DNA of 23,247 bases, taken from positions 1 to 23,247 of the IMG/VR virus record IMGVR_UViG_3300025930_000038. The stretch is one strand, 5' to 3'. The notes under the pieces are model-generated. The model did not search any database and had not been told where the DNA came from. It saw nothing but the letters and a program-made list of their open reading frames with translations. The position numbers and the translations under genes are program-made. Source of the DNA: a virus. Positions 7,184 through 14,953 of the stretch are shown piece by piece (within the stretch, counting starts at the first letter, position 1; every line of letters begins with the position of its first letter).

Positions 7184-8584
7184 ATGCAACTCCGGGTGTT
7201 CGGTTACGACCTCATCGCGCAGAAGGCGGCGGGACTGCGCCCGGTCAGCGGGCGCGTCGGGCGCGGTGGGTGGTATCCGATCATCCGGGAGCCGTTCCAG
7301 GGTGCGTGGCAACAGAACGCCGAGATCCCCGGGCAGACCGCGCTCAGCAACACGGCGGTGTTCTCCTGCGTGACCCTGATCGCGCGCGACGTGGCCAAGC
7401 TCCGGTTGCGCCTGGTCCAACAGGACGACGAAGGGATCTGGTCGGAGGCGACGAACTCGGCGTGGTCGCCCGTGCTGCGCAAGCCGAACCGCTACCAGAC
7501 GATCCTCACGTTCATCGAGCAGTGGATGACCTCGAAGCTCGTCCACGGCAACACCTACGCACTCAAGGAACGCGACGGCGCAGGCCTCGTCCGCGCGATG
7601 TATGTGCTCGACCCGACGCGCGTCACCCCGTTGATCTCCCCGGACGGCGGCGTCTATTACGAGCTCCGTCGCGATGATCTGGTGGGCCTCGGCGCCCTCG
7701 GGGACGGGCGCGTCGTGGTGCCCGCGTCCGAGATCTTCCACGACAAGTGCGTCCCGCTCTTTCATCCCCTGATCGGCACGAGTCCGCTGTATGCGTGCGG
7801 GCTGTCGGCGTTGCAGGGGTTGACGATGCAACAGACCAGCAACAAGTTTTTCGCGGGCGGCGCCAATCCCGGTGGCGTGCTGACCGCGCCCGGCGCGATT
7901 GCGGACGACACCGCGAAACGCCTCAAGGAGTATTGGGATCAGAACTTCACCGGCGACAACGTCGGCAAGGTGGCGGTCCTGGGCGACGGGCTGCACTACG
8001 AGCCGATGACCGTCACCGCGGCGGACTCGAAGCTGATCGAACAACTGAATTGGACCGCGGAGACGATCTGCTCCTGCTTCCACGTCCCCGCGTTCATGAT
8101 CGGCGTCGGCCCGCCGCCGCCGTTCGCCAATGTCGAACCGATGTTGCAGCAATACCACGCGCAGTGCATCCAATCGCACCTCACGTCCGCGGAGCAGGTG
8201 CTCGACGACGGCCTCGGGTTGGACGGCACGAAATACGGCACCGAGTTCGACGTCGATGACCTGATCTGGATGGACACCGCGACGAAGACGAAGGCGGCGG
8301 CGGACGCCATCGGATCGGGCGCGATGGCGCCGAACGAAGCGCGCAAGAAGTATTTCGGCCTCGGCAGCGTGAAGGGCGGCGACACGCCTTACATGCAACA
8401 ACAGAACTACTCGCTGTCGGCGCTCGATGAACGCGATCAGGATCAGCCGTTCTCGAAACCGACCGCCGCGCCCGCCGCCGCCGCGCCGGAGGCGGCGCCG
8501 CCCGAGCTCGTCGCTGGGGCGCGCCTCGAATCGGTCGCCCTCGCGTTGCTGCAGAAGGACTGGAGTGCCGTCGCCAATGGCTGA
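7184..8584 (+). CDS. Portal protein, HK97 type
   Basis: 466 residues. Residues ~45-75 contain ALSNTAVFSCVTLIARDVAK, typical of the HK97/SPP1-like portal entry motif (A..AVxACVxxIAxxVA). HGNTYALKERD (~124-134) matches the family's conserved G.A segment, and residues ~280-320 contain the clip/stem helix region. The C-terminus is Ala/Pro-rich. The portal forms the dodecameric DNA channel at one capsid vertex and docks terminase, then connector proteins. Here it lies downstream of the capsid gene. The ATG has only a weak site and a hairpin just upstream. The last 8 bases overlap the next gene. Confidence 0.93.
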   Translation: MQLRVFGYDLIAQKAAGLRPVSGRVGRGGWYPIIREPFQGAWQQNAEIPGQTALSNTAVFSCVTLIARDVAKLRLRLVQQDDEGIWSEATNSAWSPVLRKPNRYQTILTFIEQWMTSKLVHGNTYALKERDGAGLVRAMYVLDPTRVTPLISPDGGVYYELRRDDLVGLGALGDGRVVVPASEIFHDKCVPLFHPLIGTSPLYACGLSALQGLTMQQTSNKFFAGGANPGGVLTAPGAIADDTAKRLKEYWDQNFTGDNVGKVAVLGDGLHYEPMTVTAADSKLIEQLNWTAETICSCFHVPAFMIGVGPPPPFANVEPMLQQYHAQCIQSHLTSAEQVLDDGLGLDGTKYGTEFDVDDLIWMDTATKTKAAADAIGSGAMAPNEARKKYFGLGSVKGGDTPYMQQQNYSLSALDERDQDQPFSKPTAAPAAAAPEAAPPELVAGARLESVALALLQKDWSAVANG

Positions 8585-9059
8585 CCCGGACGCCCAAGCC
8601 CAGGCCGTGGCCGATGTGATCGAGGCCGTCGTGCGCGCCGCCCTCGCGCCGGTCCTGGCGCGCCTGCGCGCGCTCGAACCGCTCGTGGCCGATGTGCAGG
8701 GCACCCGGGAACGGGTCGCCAGCCTGGACGCCCGGGCGCCGGTCCCAGGCCCGCCTGGTCCCGCTGGGGCGGACGGTCTCGGGTTCGACGACTACGAGGT
8801 CCGCTATGACGGCGACCGCACGCTCACGCATCGGTGGGCGCGCGGGGAGCGCAGCGGGGAGCAGGTGATCAAGATCCCGACGCCGATCTATCGGGGCGTG
8901 TTTGTGCCGGGGCATCTCTACGAGCGCGGCGATCTGGTGACGGTCGACGGGTCAATGTGGCACGCGAACAGCGACACGACCGCGCGCCCGGGCGAGGCGG
9001 CGACGGCGGCGGACTGGACCCTGGCGGTCAAGCGCGGTCGGGATCGGTGGGTCAAATGA
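8577..9059 (+). CDS. Collagen-like / carbohydrate-binding-like virion protein, 160 aa
   Basis: Three parts are visible: an N-terminal amphipathic helix (residues ~1-50, Ala/Leu/Val-rich, probably coiled coil), a short Gly-X-Y stretch PGPPGPAGADG (~57-67), and a C-terminal domain with YRGVFVPGHLYERGDLVTVD and GSMWHANSDTTARPGEA. The last resembles the aromatic CBM5/12-type modules common on phage virions (G.xY..GD.V...GxxW). A trimeric surface-exposed virion protein is a reasonable inference, perhaps a head decoration that sticks to glycans. The gene overlaps the portal by 8 bases, and its own TGA overlaps the next ATG. Confidence 0.7.
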   Translation: MADPDAQAQAVADVIEAVVRAALAPVLARLRALEPLVADVQGTRERVASLDARAPVPGPPGPAGADGLGFDDYEVRYDGDRTLTHRWARGERSGEQVIKIPTPIYRGVFVPGHLYERGDLVTVDGSMWHANSDTTARPGEAATAADWTLAVKRGRDRWVK

Positions 9060-9742
9060 TGTCCTGGCCGTTCACGTTTTCGCCGGCGCTCGACGAACGC
9101 GTCGTCAGCGGGGAGATTGCGCTCGACGCGCCGCCGCCCTACACGACCGCGACCCGGGTGTGGATCGCGAATCTCACCGCCGACGGCCTCGATGCGAGTC
9201 GCCCGATCCTCGCGTATCCCGCGGGCACCGGGATCGTGCTGCAGGCGCGCGCGAACGCGGCGATCTATGTGTCCCTCGTCATGACCGCCCGCGCCACGGC
9301 GCGGAAGGGCTATGTCGAGATCCCGGTCGCCCGGCTGGAGGCGAGTGCCTCGCCACTCCCGGTTGGCGCCGCGGAAGCGTTCTTCCTCCCCGCGGGCGCG
9401 GTGGCGGTCGCCGCACTCACGGCGTCGACCGATCCGGTGCTCGTGACGCTGGATGCTGCGAAACGGCACCTCCGCGTGACCGACCCGGCTTACGACGTGG
9501 AGATCACCGACACCCTGGCGCGCGCGAGTGCGACGATCCGCGATTACCTCAAGGAACGGAACGACCCGACGTGGACGCCCTCGACGGTCCCGCTGTGGCT
9601 CCAGGCGGCGGTGCTGCTCCTCCTTGCGCATTTCTACGAGCACCGCGGCGACGAATTCGGCGCCGACAGCGACAACGATGATCGCGTGTGGTCCGCGATT
9701 GCGAATCTCTGTCGGCGGTCGCGGGACCCGGCGTTGGCGTGA
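9056..9742 (+). CDS. Head-tail connector, gp6-like, with N-terminal extension
   Basis: 228 residues. The C-terminal half (from about VTLDAAKRHLRV) is the gp6-like connector: helices in TLDAAKRHLRVTDPAYD, a long ATIRDYLK helix, and LQAAVLLLLAHFYEHRGDEF. This matches the DNA-packaging/connector family that forms a ring under the portal. The first ~120 residues are beta-rich with no clear family. Two ATG codons (9056 and 9059) follow the previous stop; either can start. It lies between the portal-proximal protein and the head closure gene, the normal position. Confidence 0.82.
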   Translation: MMSWPFTFSPALDERVVSGEIALDAPPPYTTATRVWIANLTADGLDASRPILAYPAGTGIVLQARANAAIYVSLVMTARATARKGYVEIPVARLEASASPLPVGAAEAFFLPAGAVAVAALTASTDPVLVTLDAAKRHLRVTDPAYDVEITDTLARASATIRDYLKERNDPTWTPSTVPLWLQAAVLLLLAHFYEHRGDEFGADSDNDDRVWSAIANLCRRSRDPALA

Positions 9743-10032
9743 TGACAGCCATCGGCGCCTACCGGCATCTCGTGACGTTGGAGTCCCCGGAGGGTCCGCT
9801 CGACCCGCCGACGTGGGCGTGCGCGATTCAGTCGGCCAGCGGATCGGTCGTCGACGGGGTCACCGCGCATGTGCTCCGCGGGCGCTATCACCCGGGGATC
9901 AACCTCGAAACGCGGGTGCGGTTCGAAGGGCGCGCGCTGCAGGTGCAAAGCCTGAACGACGTCGATCAGCGGCACGTGGAGCTCGTGCTCCTGTGCGCAG
10001 AAGTGGTGGGGCGACATGGCAGTGAAGTTTGA
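9742..10032 (+). CDS. Head-tail adaptor / head closure protein
   Basis: 96 residues starting at an ATG that overlaps the previous TGA. GAYRHLVTLESPEG at the start, HVLRGRYHPGI in the middle and VRFEGRALQVQSLNDVD near the end follow the SPP1 gp16-like head-tail joining protein pattern (R.RhxhxP, R..y..R.xxhxxhxD). It closes the connector after packaging and gives the tail a docking surface. Its 3' end overlaps the next gene by 17 bases. Confidence 0.82.
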   Translation: MTAIGAYRHLVTLESPEGPLDPPTWACAIQSASGSVVDGVTAHVLRGRYHPGINLETRVRFEGRALQVQSLNDVDQRHVELVLLCAEVVGRHGSEV

Positions 10033-10417
10033 CGGCCTCGACGAACTCCGTGCGGCACTCAAGCAGTTGCCCGCGCAGCTGGTCAGCGAGGCGACGCCGA
10101 TTGTGCACGCCCATGCGTCGGCAGCGGCGGCGCAGATCACCGCCGCTTATCCGTATCGCACCGGCGCCCTGCAAGGCGGCGTCTCGGTCACGCTGCGCAA
10201 CGATGCCGTCAGCGCGTCGGCGCGCGTCGTCAGCCGCGCGAAGCACGCGAACATTTTCGAGAAGGGCACTGGCCCGCGCCGGTGGCGGAACGGCAAGAAC
10301 ACCGGACGAATGCCCGCGGGCAATGTGTTTATTCCCCGCGCGATTGACAACCGCCGCGCGATGAACGACGACCTGATCGCGTTCGTCGAGCGACTCGGGT
10401 TCGACGTCACACCCTGA
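10016..10417 (+). CDS. HK97 gp10-like tail completion protein
   Basis: 133 residues beginning MAVKFDGLDELRAALKQLP, the typical opening of HK97 gp10-like proteins (short basic strand then helix). YPYRTGALQGGVSV matches the family's P..TG.L..s segment, and HANIFEKGTGPRR matches the a..vE.GT...P..f segment. It helps join the tail to the head. It overlaps the closure gene, and a 33-base gap follows before the tail tube gene. Confidence 0.87.
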   Translation: MAVKFDGLDELRAALKQLPAQLVSEATPIVHAHASAAAAQITAAYPYRTGALQGGVSVTLRNDAVSASARVVSRAKHANIFEKGTGPRRWRNGKNTGRMPAGNVFIPRAIDNRRAMNDDLIAFVERLGFDVTP

Positions 10418-10450
10418 GTATTTCCAACCGATTCACAAGGAGACACGTCC

Positions 10451-11077
10451 ATGCCTGCACCTGCACCGCCTGTCAACAATCCCGGGACTCACGGCAAGGA
10501 AGGGATTGTCGCAATGAAAATGCTCCCCGCAGATCCGTGGGTTGCCATCGGCAACATCTCGGATTGGACGCTAAACATGGCGACCGACAAGGTCGAGACG
10601 ACCGCCCTCGGGGACGCCAACAAGCGATACGTGGTGGGTTTGAAGGACCTGTCCGGGTCCTTCACCGCGTTCTGGGATCGGTTGACCGATGCGATCTTCG
10701 ACGCGTCGGACTCGCTCGTCGGCTGCTACCTCGCGTTCTGGCCGAGCGCGACCTCGGCGCAGGGCTGGGAAGGCCCGGCGTGGTTGGATGCGTCGATCAA
10801 GGGCGGCGTGACGAGCGCGGTCACCATCGACGCGACCTTCGTCGCCAACGGCGCGTGGGCGCGCACGTCGCAGGTCGCCGCGACCGGCGCCAACGGCGTC
10901 GCGTCCCCGGGCAAGTTCACGCCCGCGGGCGCGATGGCACCCGCGAACCTCGCCGCGATGACGGGCATCACCGCGAGTCCCGCGACCGCCTGGACCACCG
11001 GGCAGTATGTCGTCCTGGGCGATGGCAGCGCGGCGCACTGGGACGGCACGGCGTGGGTGGCAGGCGTGGCGCCGTAG
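10451..11077 (+). CDS. Major tail (tube) protein
   Basis: 208 residues with a good ribosome binding site, AAGGAG about 8 bases before ATG. The core contains WVAIGNISDWTLNMATDKVE, TTALGDANKRYVVGLKDLSG and SFTAFWDRLTDAIFDAS, the layout of siphophage major tail proteins (beta sandwich with one helix). A C-terminal extension contains APANLAAMTGITASPATAWT, then GQYVVLGDGSAAHWDGTAW. I recognise it as a small added domain like those on other phage tail tubes. The subunit polymerises into the tube around the tape measure. Confidence 0.82.
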   Translation: MPAPAPPVNNPGTHGKEGIVAMKMLPADPWVAIGNISDWTLNMATDKVETTALGDANKRYVVGLKDLSGSFTAFWDRLTDAIFDASDSLVGCYLAFWPSATSAQGWEGPAWLDASIKGGVTSAVTIDATFVANGAWARTSQVAATGANGVASPGKFTPAGAMAPANLAAMTGITASPATAWTTGQYVVLGDGSAAHWDGTAWVAGVAP

Positions 11078-11087
11078 GGTCGCAATC

Positions 11088-11372
11088 GTGGCGGTGACCG
11101 GGTCGCTGCATCGGATCGTGATCGAGGGCGTGGAGGCGACGGTGCGCCTGGGCTATCAGCGCGCCGCCGAGCTGGGCGCCTGGCGCGTCGAGGGCGACTG
11201 GTTCACCGCGCGCGTGCGGACGGTCGACATGTTCCGCATCACGCAAACGCCGTTGACGCTGGAGATCCCGAACAAGGACGGCATCCCGACGCGCCGCCCG
11301 CTCGGGGACGTGACCGTCTATCAGGGTCAGCTTTCCGCCCGCCTGCTTCCAAAACGCACAGGAGGTTCGTGA
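11088..11372 (+). CDS. Small tail-module protein, 94 aa, unknown
   Basis: A GTG start with GGG 8-9 bases upstream; GTG 11094 is an alternative. Residues read as alternating strands: LHRIVIEGVEATVRLGYQRA, then DWFTARVRTVDMFRITQ, then TPLTLEIPNKDGIPTRRPLG. It sits between the major tail protein and the chaperone gene and overlaps the next gene if that starts at GTG 11369 (GTGA). Function is unknown; a tail-assembly role is suggested only by position. Confidence 0.65.
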   Translation: MAVTGSLHRIVIEGVEATVRLGYQRAAELGAWRVEGDWFTARVRTVDMFRITQTPLTLEIPNKDGIPTRRPLGDVTVYQGQLSARLLPKRTGGS

Positions 11373-11374
11373 CT

Positions 11375-11800
11375 ATGGGATCGAGGTATCGCAAACCCGA
11401 GGAAACGCGGCTGGAGCTCTCCGAGGGCGATTGGCTGCTCGTGCGGAAACATCTCACCGCGGGCGAGGAGCGGGACGCCCAGGCGCGGGTGATCAAATCG
11501 GGCACGTATCGGGCGGGCGAGAATCCCGAACTCGATACCGAGCACATCGGGATCGCGATGATCGTGAGCTATCTAATCGACTGGTCGATCACCGACGCCG
11601 ATGATCGCCCGGTGCTGGTGCGGGACCAGCCGTATCCCGTCGTCGCCGCCGCCCTGCGCAACCAGACGTCCGAAAGCCTCAAGGAGATCCTGCAGGCGGT
11701 GCAGGCGCACGACGCGGCGATGGCTGCGGAGCGAGAGCACCAAAAAAAAGACCGGGGTGGCGCGAACGCACCGTCTCCGACCTCCACATCTGCCGCGTGA
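11375..11800 (+). CDS. Tail assembly chaperone G (pre-frameshift product)
   Basis: 141 residues. GGAGG at 11361-11365 lies 9 bases before ATG 11375; GTG 11369, only 3 bases from it, is less likely. The protein is a small alpha/beta chaperone-type domain: TRLELSEGDWLLVRKHLTAG at the start, a middle helix HIGIAMIVSYLIDWSITD, and NQTSESLKEILQAVQAH before a polar tail. It occupies the usual place between tail tube and tape measure genes. Its frame contains an A8 run at 11742-11749, the slip site for the longer GT product; without slipping it ends at 11798-11800. Confidence 0.8.
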   Translation: MGSRYRKPEETRLELSEGDWLLVRKHLTAGEERDAQARVIKSGTYRAGENPELDTEHIGIAMIVSYLIDWSITDADDRPVLVRDQPYPVVAAALRNQTSESLKEILQAVQAHDAAMAAEREHQKKDRGGANAPSPTSTSAA

Positions 11801-11898
11801 TGGGCTGGTCCTATGACGAGCTCCTCGATCTGCCGGTCGACGTCTACACCGTCCTCGTGGACACGTTGAATCAGGAGGCGGCAGCGCGCCGCAAATAA
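11375..11898 (+). CDS. Tail assembly chaperone GT, -1 frameshift product, 174 aa
   Basis: At the A8 run 11742-11749 (codons CAA AAA AAA in frame 2) a -1 slip moves translation to frame 1. That frame stays open for 49 more codons to TAA at 11896-11898. The added tail reads RPGWRERTVSDLHICRVMG and SYDELLDLPVDVYTVLVDTL, the helical T domain (WSYxELLxLPxDVYxxLV) that binds the tape measure. Coding quality in the new frame is good from the slip onward, so the protein fragment is not a chance frame. ATG 11800 could restart T alone, but it would lose the conserved residues before it. Assignment rests on position and pattern; the G/GT pair is standard in siphophages. Confidence 0.8.
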
Positions 11899-11904
11899 CC
11901 GCCC

Positions 11905-14900
11905 GTGCCCAACGCTACTTTCACCGCCAACTTTGCGAGCTTCCAGGCCGCGGTCGCGAAGGCGGAACTGACCCTCAAGGATTTTGGCGAGGGCGCCGAC
12001 AAGGTCGGCGGGCGCCTCGACACGCTCGGGAATCAGTTCTCGGGTCGCAAGATCGTGCAGGAAGCCACGCTCATGGCGAAGGCCGTCGAGGACATCGGCG
12101 GCGTCTCGGTCCTCACCGAAAAGGAACTCAAGCGCCTCGGCGCCACGACCAACGAGGCGGTCGAGAAGATGAAGAAGCTCGGCATGGAAGTGCCGAAAAA
12201 CCTCCAAGACATCGCCGACGAAACGAAGAACGCGAACAAGGCGTCGGTCGACTGGCTCGGCACGATGTCAAAGATGGCGGGCGCGGTCGGCATCGCGTTC
12301 TCCGTCGACAAGATCACCGCGTTCGTCGGGAGCGTGTTCGACGCGGCGAGTGCTATCGCGGATCAATCCGCCGCCGTGGGAATGGGCGCGGAGGCCTTCC
12401 AACGCATCAAATACGCGGTCGAGCAGGGCGGCGGGTCCATCGACGATTTCACCACGGCGGCAAACAAGCTCAACGACAACCTCGCCACGGGCAGTAAATC
12501 GACCGTCGGCGCGCTGAAGGCGGCGGGCCTCGGGTTCCAAGAGATCCGCGGGATGAAACCGGACGAGGCCTTCCTCGCGGTCAGCGACGCGGTCGGCCAG
12601 ATCGAAGACCCGATGGAACGCGCGCGCGTGGCGCAGGAACTGTTCGGGAAGGGCGCCCTCGCGTTGCTGCCCGGGATGGTCGGGGGTTACCGCGATGTCG
12701 CCGCGGGCGCGAAGGTGATGTCCGACGAGACGGTCAAACGCCTCGCGGACGCGCAGGATGCGTGGGCGGCGCTCGGCAACAAAATCACCATCGTGACCGG
12801 GGAAGTCATCGGTCGCGCGATGAAGCAGTTCGAGAAGGACCTCGCCTTCCAGAAGGAATTGTGGGGCGGCGTCGGCGCGTTTCTCAAGGGCGGCATCAAG
12901 GGATATGAGGACTTCGGCGCCGCCGTGGAACGCACGAAGCAGGCGACCGCCGCCGCGCAGGAGGCCGATAAGAAGGCGGCAGAGGAAAAAGAACGCCTCG
13001 CGAAACAAACGAACCTCCTCACCTTCCGCACGCAGGAGCAAGCCGAGGCCGACAAAAAGGCGGCGGACAAAGCCGAGGAACACCGGAAAAAAATCCAAGA
13101 ACTGAGCGACAGCATTAGCGGCGCGGGCCTCGCTAAGCAGGTGAAGGACCTCGCGGAGGTCTACGCGAAGCTCACTCCGTCGCAACTCCAAAACCTCGAC
13201 ACGATGCTGCGCCTGGCAGAGAAGGCCCGCGCGCTGAAGGAGCAGGGCGCCGCGCTCACCGCGCAACTCTCGAACCTCGTCGATCAGTCGCAAAAGCTCG
13301 ACGAGGTTCTCCATAGCGAGGAGGAGACGGTCTTCCTCCTGTATCAAACGGAAGTCGCGCGCGAGTTCATCCTCGGAAAAACCACGGTCGGCCTCTCAGC
13401 CCTCACCGCGAAGCAGATCGAGCACAACAAAGCCCTCGCCGCCGCGGTGCTGCAACAGGGCGCGCAGATTCAGACCAGCGCGGACTATGTCGACGTCCTG
13501 CGGGACATGGCGTATCGCACCTCGGTGGCGAACGCGGAGCAGGACAACGCGGCGGACAAGGCCGCGAAAACGAAGGCCGCGCACGACGAACTCGCCAAGT
13601 CGATCCACGACATCGCGGGCGCGTTTGCGCAGCTGGCGCAGATCAGCGGCGGGTCGTTCGGCGGCGTGGCGCGGGATGTTGGCACCGCGGTCGGCGCGAT
13701 GGATGCGGCGGCGGTGTCCGCGGAGGCCTTCAAGGGCGGGCTGAAAAATATCAAGGCGGGCAACCTCACCGCGGGGATCGGGCAAACGGCGGCGGCGACG
13801 GCGGCGATGGCGGGGACGTTTCTCGAAGCCACCAAGGGCGCCGGAAAACTGTCGAGCACGATGACCGGCGCCGCGATGGGGTTCTCTGTCGCAGGACCGT
13901 GGGGCGCGGCGGTCGGCGCGGGGATCGGGCTCCTGCGCGGGTTCTTCAACGCGGCGAAGGAACGCAAGGAAGTGATCGGCCTCCGCGACGACATGGTCGC
14001 CGCCGCGGGTGGCATGGAGGCGTTCCGACAGAAGGCCGAGCGCGCCGGGATGAGTCTCAAGGACTTCTACGACGCGCACAAAAAGACCGACCTCGAGGAA
14101 CAGGTCAGGAAGATGAACGAGGCCTTGGCGTATCAGGCGCAGGCGTTGGACCTCGTCACCGAAACCGCGCAGCGTTACGGGTTCACGCTCGAAGAACTCG
14201 GTCCCGCGATGCAGCGGCAGGAACTCGACAAACAGGCGCAACAGTTGTTCAAGGACTGGGGCGTCCTGAACGCGGCGGGCATCGACACCATCGCGATCAC
14301 GGAAAAAATGTCGCAGTCGGTCAGCGACTACGTGAACGAGGCGTTAGCGATGGGCACCGACGTGCCCGACGCGATGCGCGGGATGTTGGAGACGATGGCG
14401 AAGAACGGCCAGCTAATCGACAAGAACGGCGAGAAGATCACCGACCTCAAGGGCGCCGGGATCGACTTCACGCTCTCGATGTCCGATGGGTTCCGCGCGC
14501 TGATCGACGAGGTCCACAAACTAACGGAGGCGATCTCGCGCGGGTTGACGAGTGCGATTGCCAACGTCCCCGAGCTCGTAGTCCCGGTGCGCGCGGTCCC
14601 GGTCGAGGAAAACCCGGTCAAGGGCGGGAAGAACACTTATCGCCCCGCGCAGGAACGCCTAGAGAGTTACCAGCGGGGCACGGAGGGCTTCCGCGACTTT
14701 GGACAGGGCACGCCGGTGATGCTGCACGGCCTCGAAGCGGTCGTGCCCTATGACGAGTCGCGGCAGGCGGGTGCGTTTGCGACCGTCGCGGGAGGCCTCG
14801 CTGCGCCCGCGGCGATGGGCGGGACGTCGATTGTCATCAACGCGCAGGGCGCGTTCTTCGACACGCCCGGGGACCTGCAACGCCTCGCGGATCGGGTGAA

Positions 14901-14952
14901 CGACGCGCTGACGGCGAAATTTGCCCTCCGCACCATCGCGCGGGCGGGCTGA
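11905..14952 (+). CDS. Tape measure protein
   Basis: 1015 residues, the longest gene. It begins MPNATFTANFASFQAAVAKA, a typical tape measure opening. A long Ala/Lys/Glu coiled-coil stretch (about 345-420) is followed by helical segments. A Gly/Ala-rich hydrophobic region, roughly residues 630-690, could insert in membranes during DNA entry. The C-terminal FFDTPGDLQRLADRVNDAL is common to tape measures. It sets tail length: at about 0.15 nm per residue (family rule) a tail near 150 nm would be expected. Starts with GTG 7 bases after the GT stop. No lysozyme or peptidase domain was noticed. Confidence 0.92.
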   Translation: MPNATFTANFASFQAAVAKAELTLKDFGEGADKVGGRLDTLGNQFSGRKIVQEATLMAKAVEDIGGVSVLTEKELKRLGATTNEAVEKMKKLGMEVPKNLQDIADETKNANKASVDWLGTMSKMAGAVGIAFSVDKITAFVGSVFDAASAIADQSAAVGMGAEAFQRIKYAVEQGGGSIDDFTTAANKLNDNLATGSKSTVGALKAAGLGFQEIRGMKPDEAFLAVSDAVGQIEDPMERARVAQELFGKGALALLPGMVGGYRDVAAGAKVMSDETVKRLADAQDAWAALGNKITIVTGEVIGRAMKQFEKDLAFQKELWGGVGAFLKGGIKGYEDFGAAVERTKQATAAAQEADKKAAEEKERLAKQTNLLTFRTQEQAEADKKAADKAEEHRKKIQELSDSISGAGLAKQVKDLAEVYAKLTPSQLQNLDTMLRLAEKARALKEQGAALTAQLSNLVDQSQKLDEVLHSEEETVFLLYQTEVAREFILGKTTVGLSALTAKQIEHNKALAAAVLQQGAQIQTSADYVDVLRDMAYRTSVANAEQDNAADKAAKTKAAHDELAKSIHDIAGAFAQLAQISGGSFGGVARDVGTAVGAMDAAAVSAEAFKGGLKNIKAGNLTAGIGQTAAATAAMAGTFLEATKGAGKLSSTMTGAAMGFSVAGPWGAAVGAGIGLLRGFFNAAKERKEVIGLRDDMVAAAGGMEAFRQKAERAGMSLKDFYDAHKKTDLEEQVRKMNEALAYQAQALDLVTETAQRYGFTLEELGPAMQRQELDKQAQQLFKDWGVLNAAGIDTIAITEKMSQSVSDYVNEALAMGTDVPDAMRGMLETMAKNGQLIDKNGEKITDLKGAGIDFTLSMSDGFRALIDEVHKLTEAISRGLTSAIANVPELVVPVRAVPVEENPVKGGKNTYRPAQERLESYQRGTEGFRDFGQGTPVMLHGLEAVVPYDESRQAGAFATVAGGLAAPAAMGGTSIVINAQGAFFDTPGDLQRLADRVNDALTAKFALRTIARAG

Positions 14953-14953
14953 G

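Noticed and set aside
7058-8704. 548-residue reverse-strand open frame opposite the portal
   Set aside because: Low-complexity basic sequence; the plus strand is a convincing portal protein.
12268-13347. Reverse-strand open frame inside the tape measure gene
   Set aside because: Leucine/arginine-rich mirror of the coiled-coil codons; no ribosome binding site.
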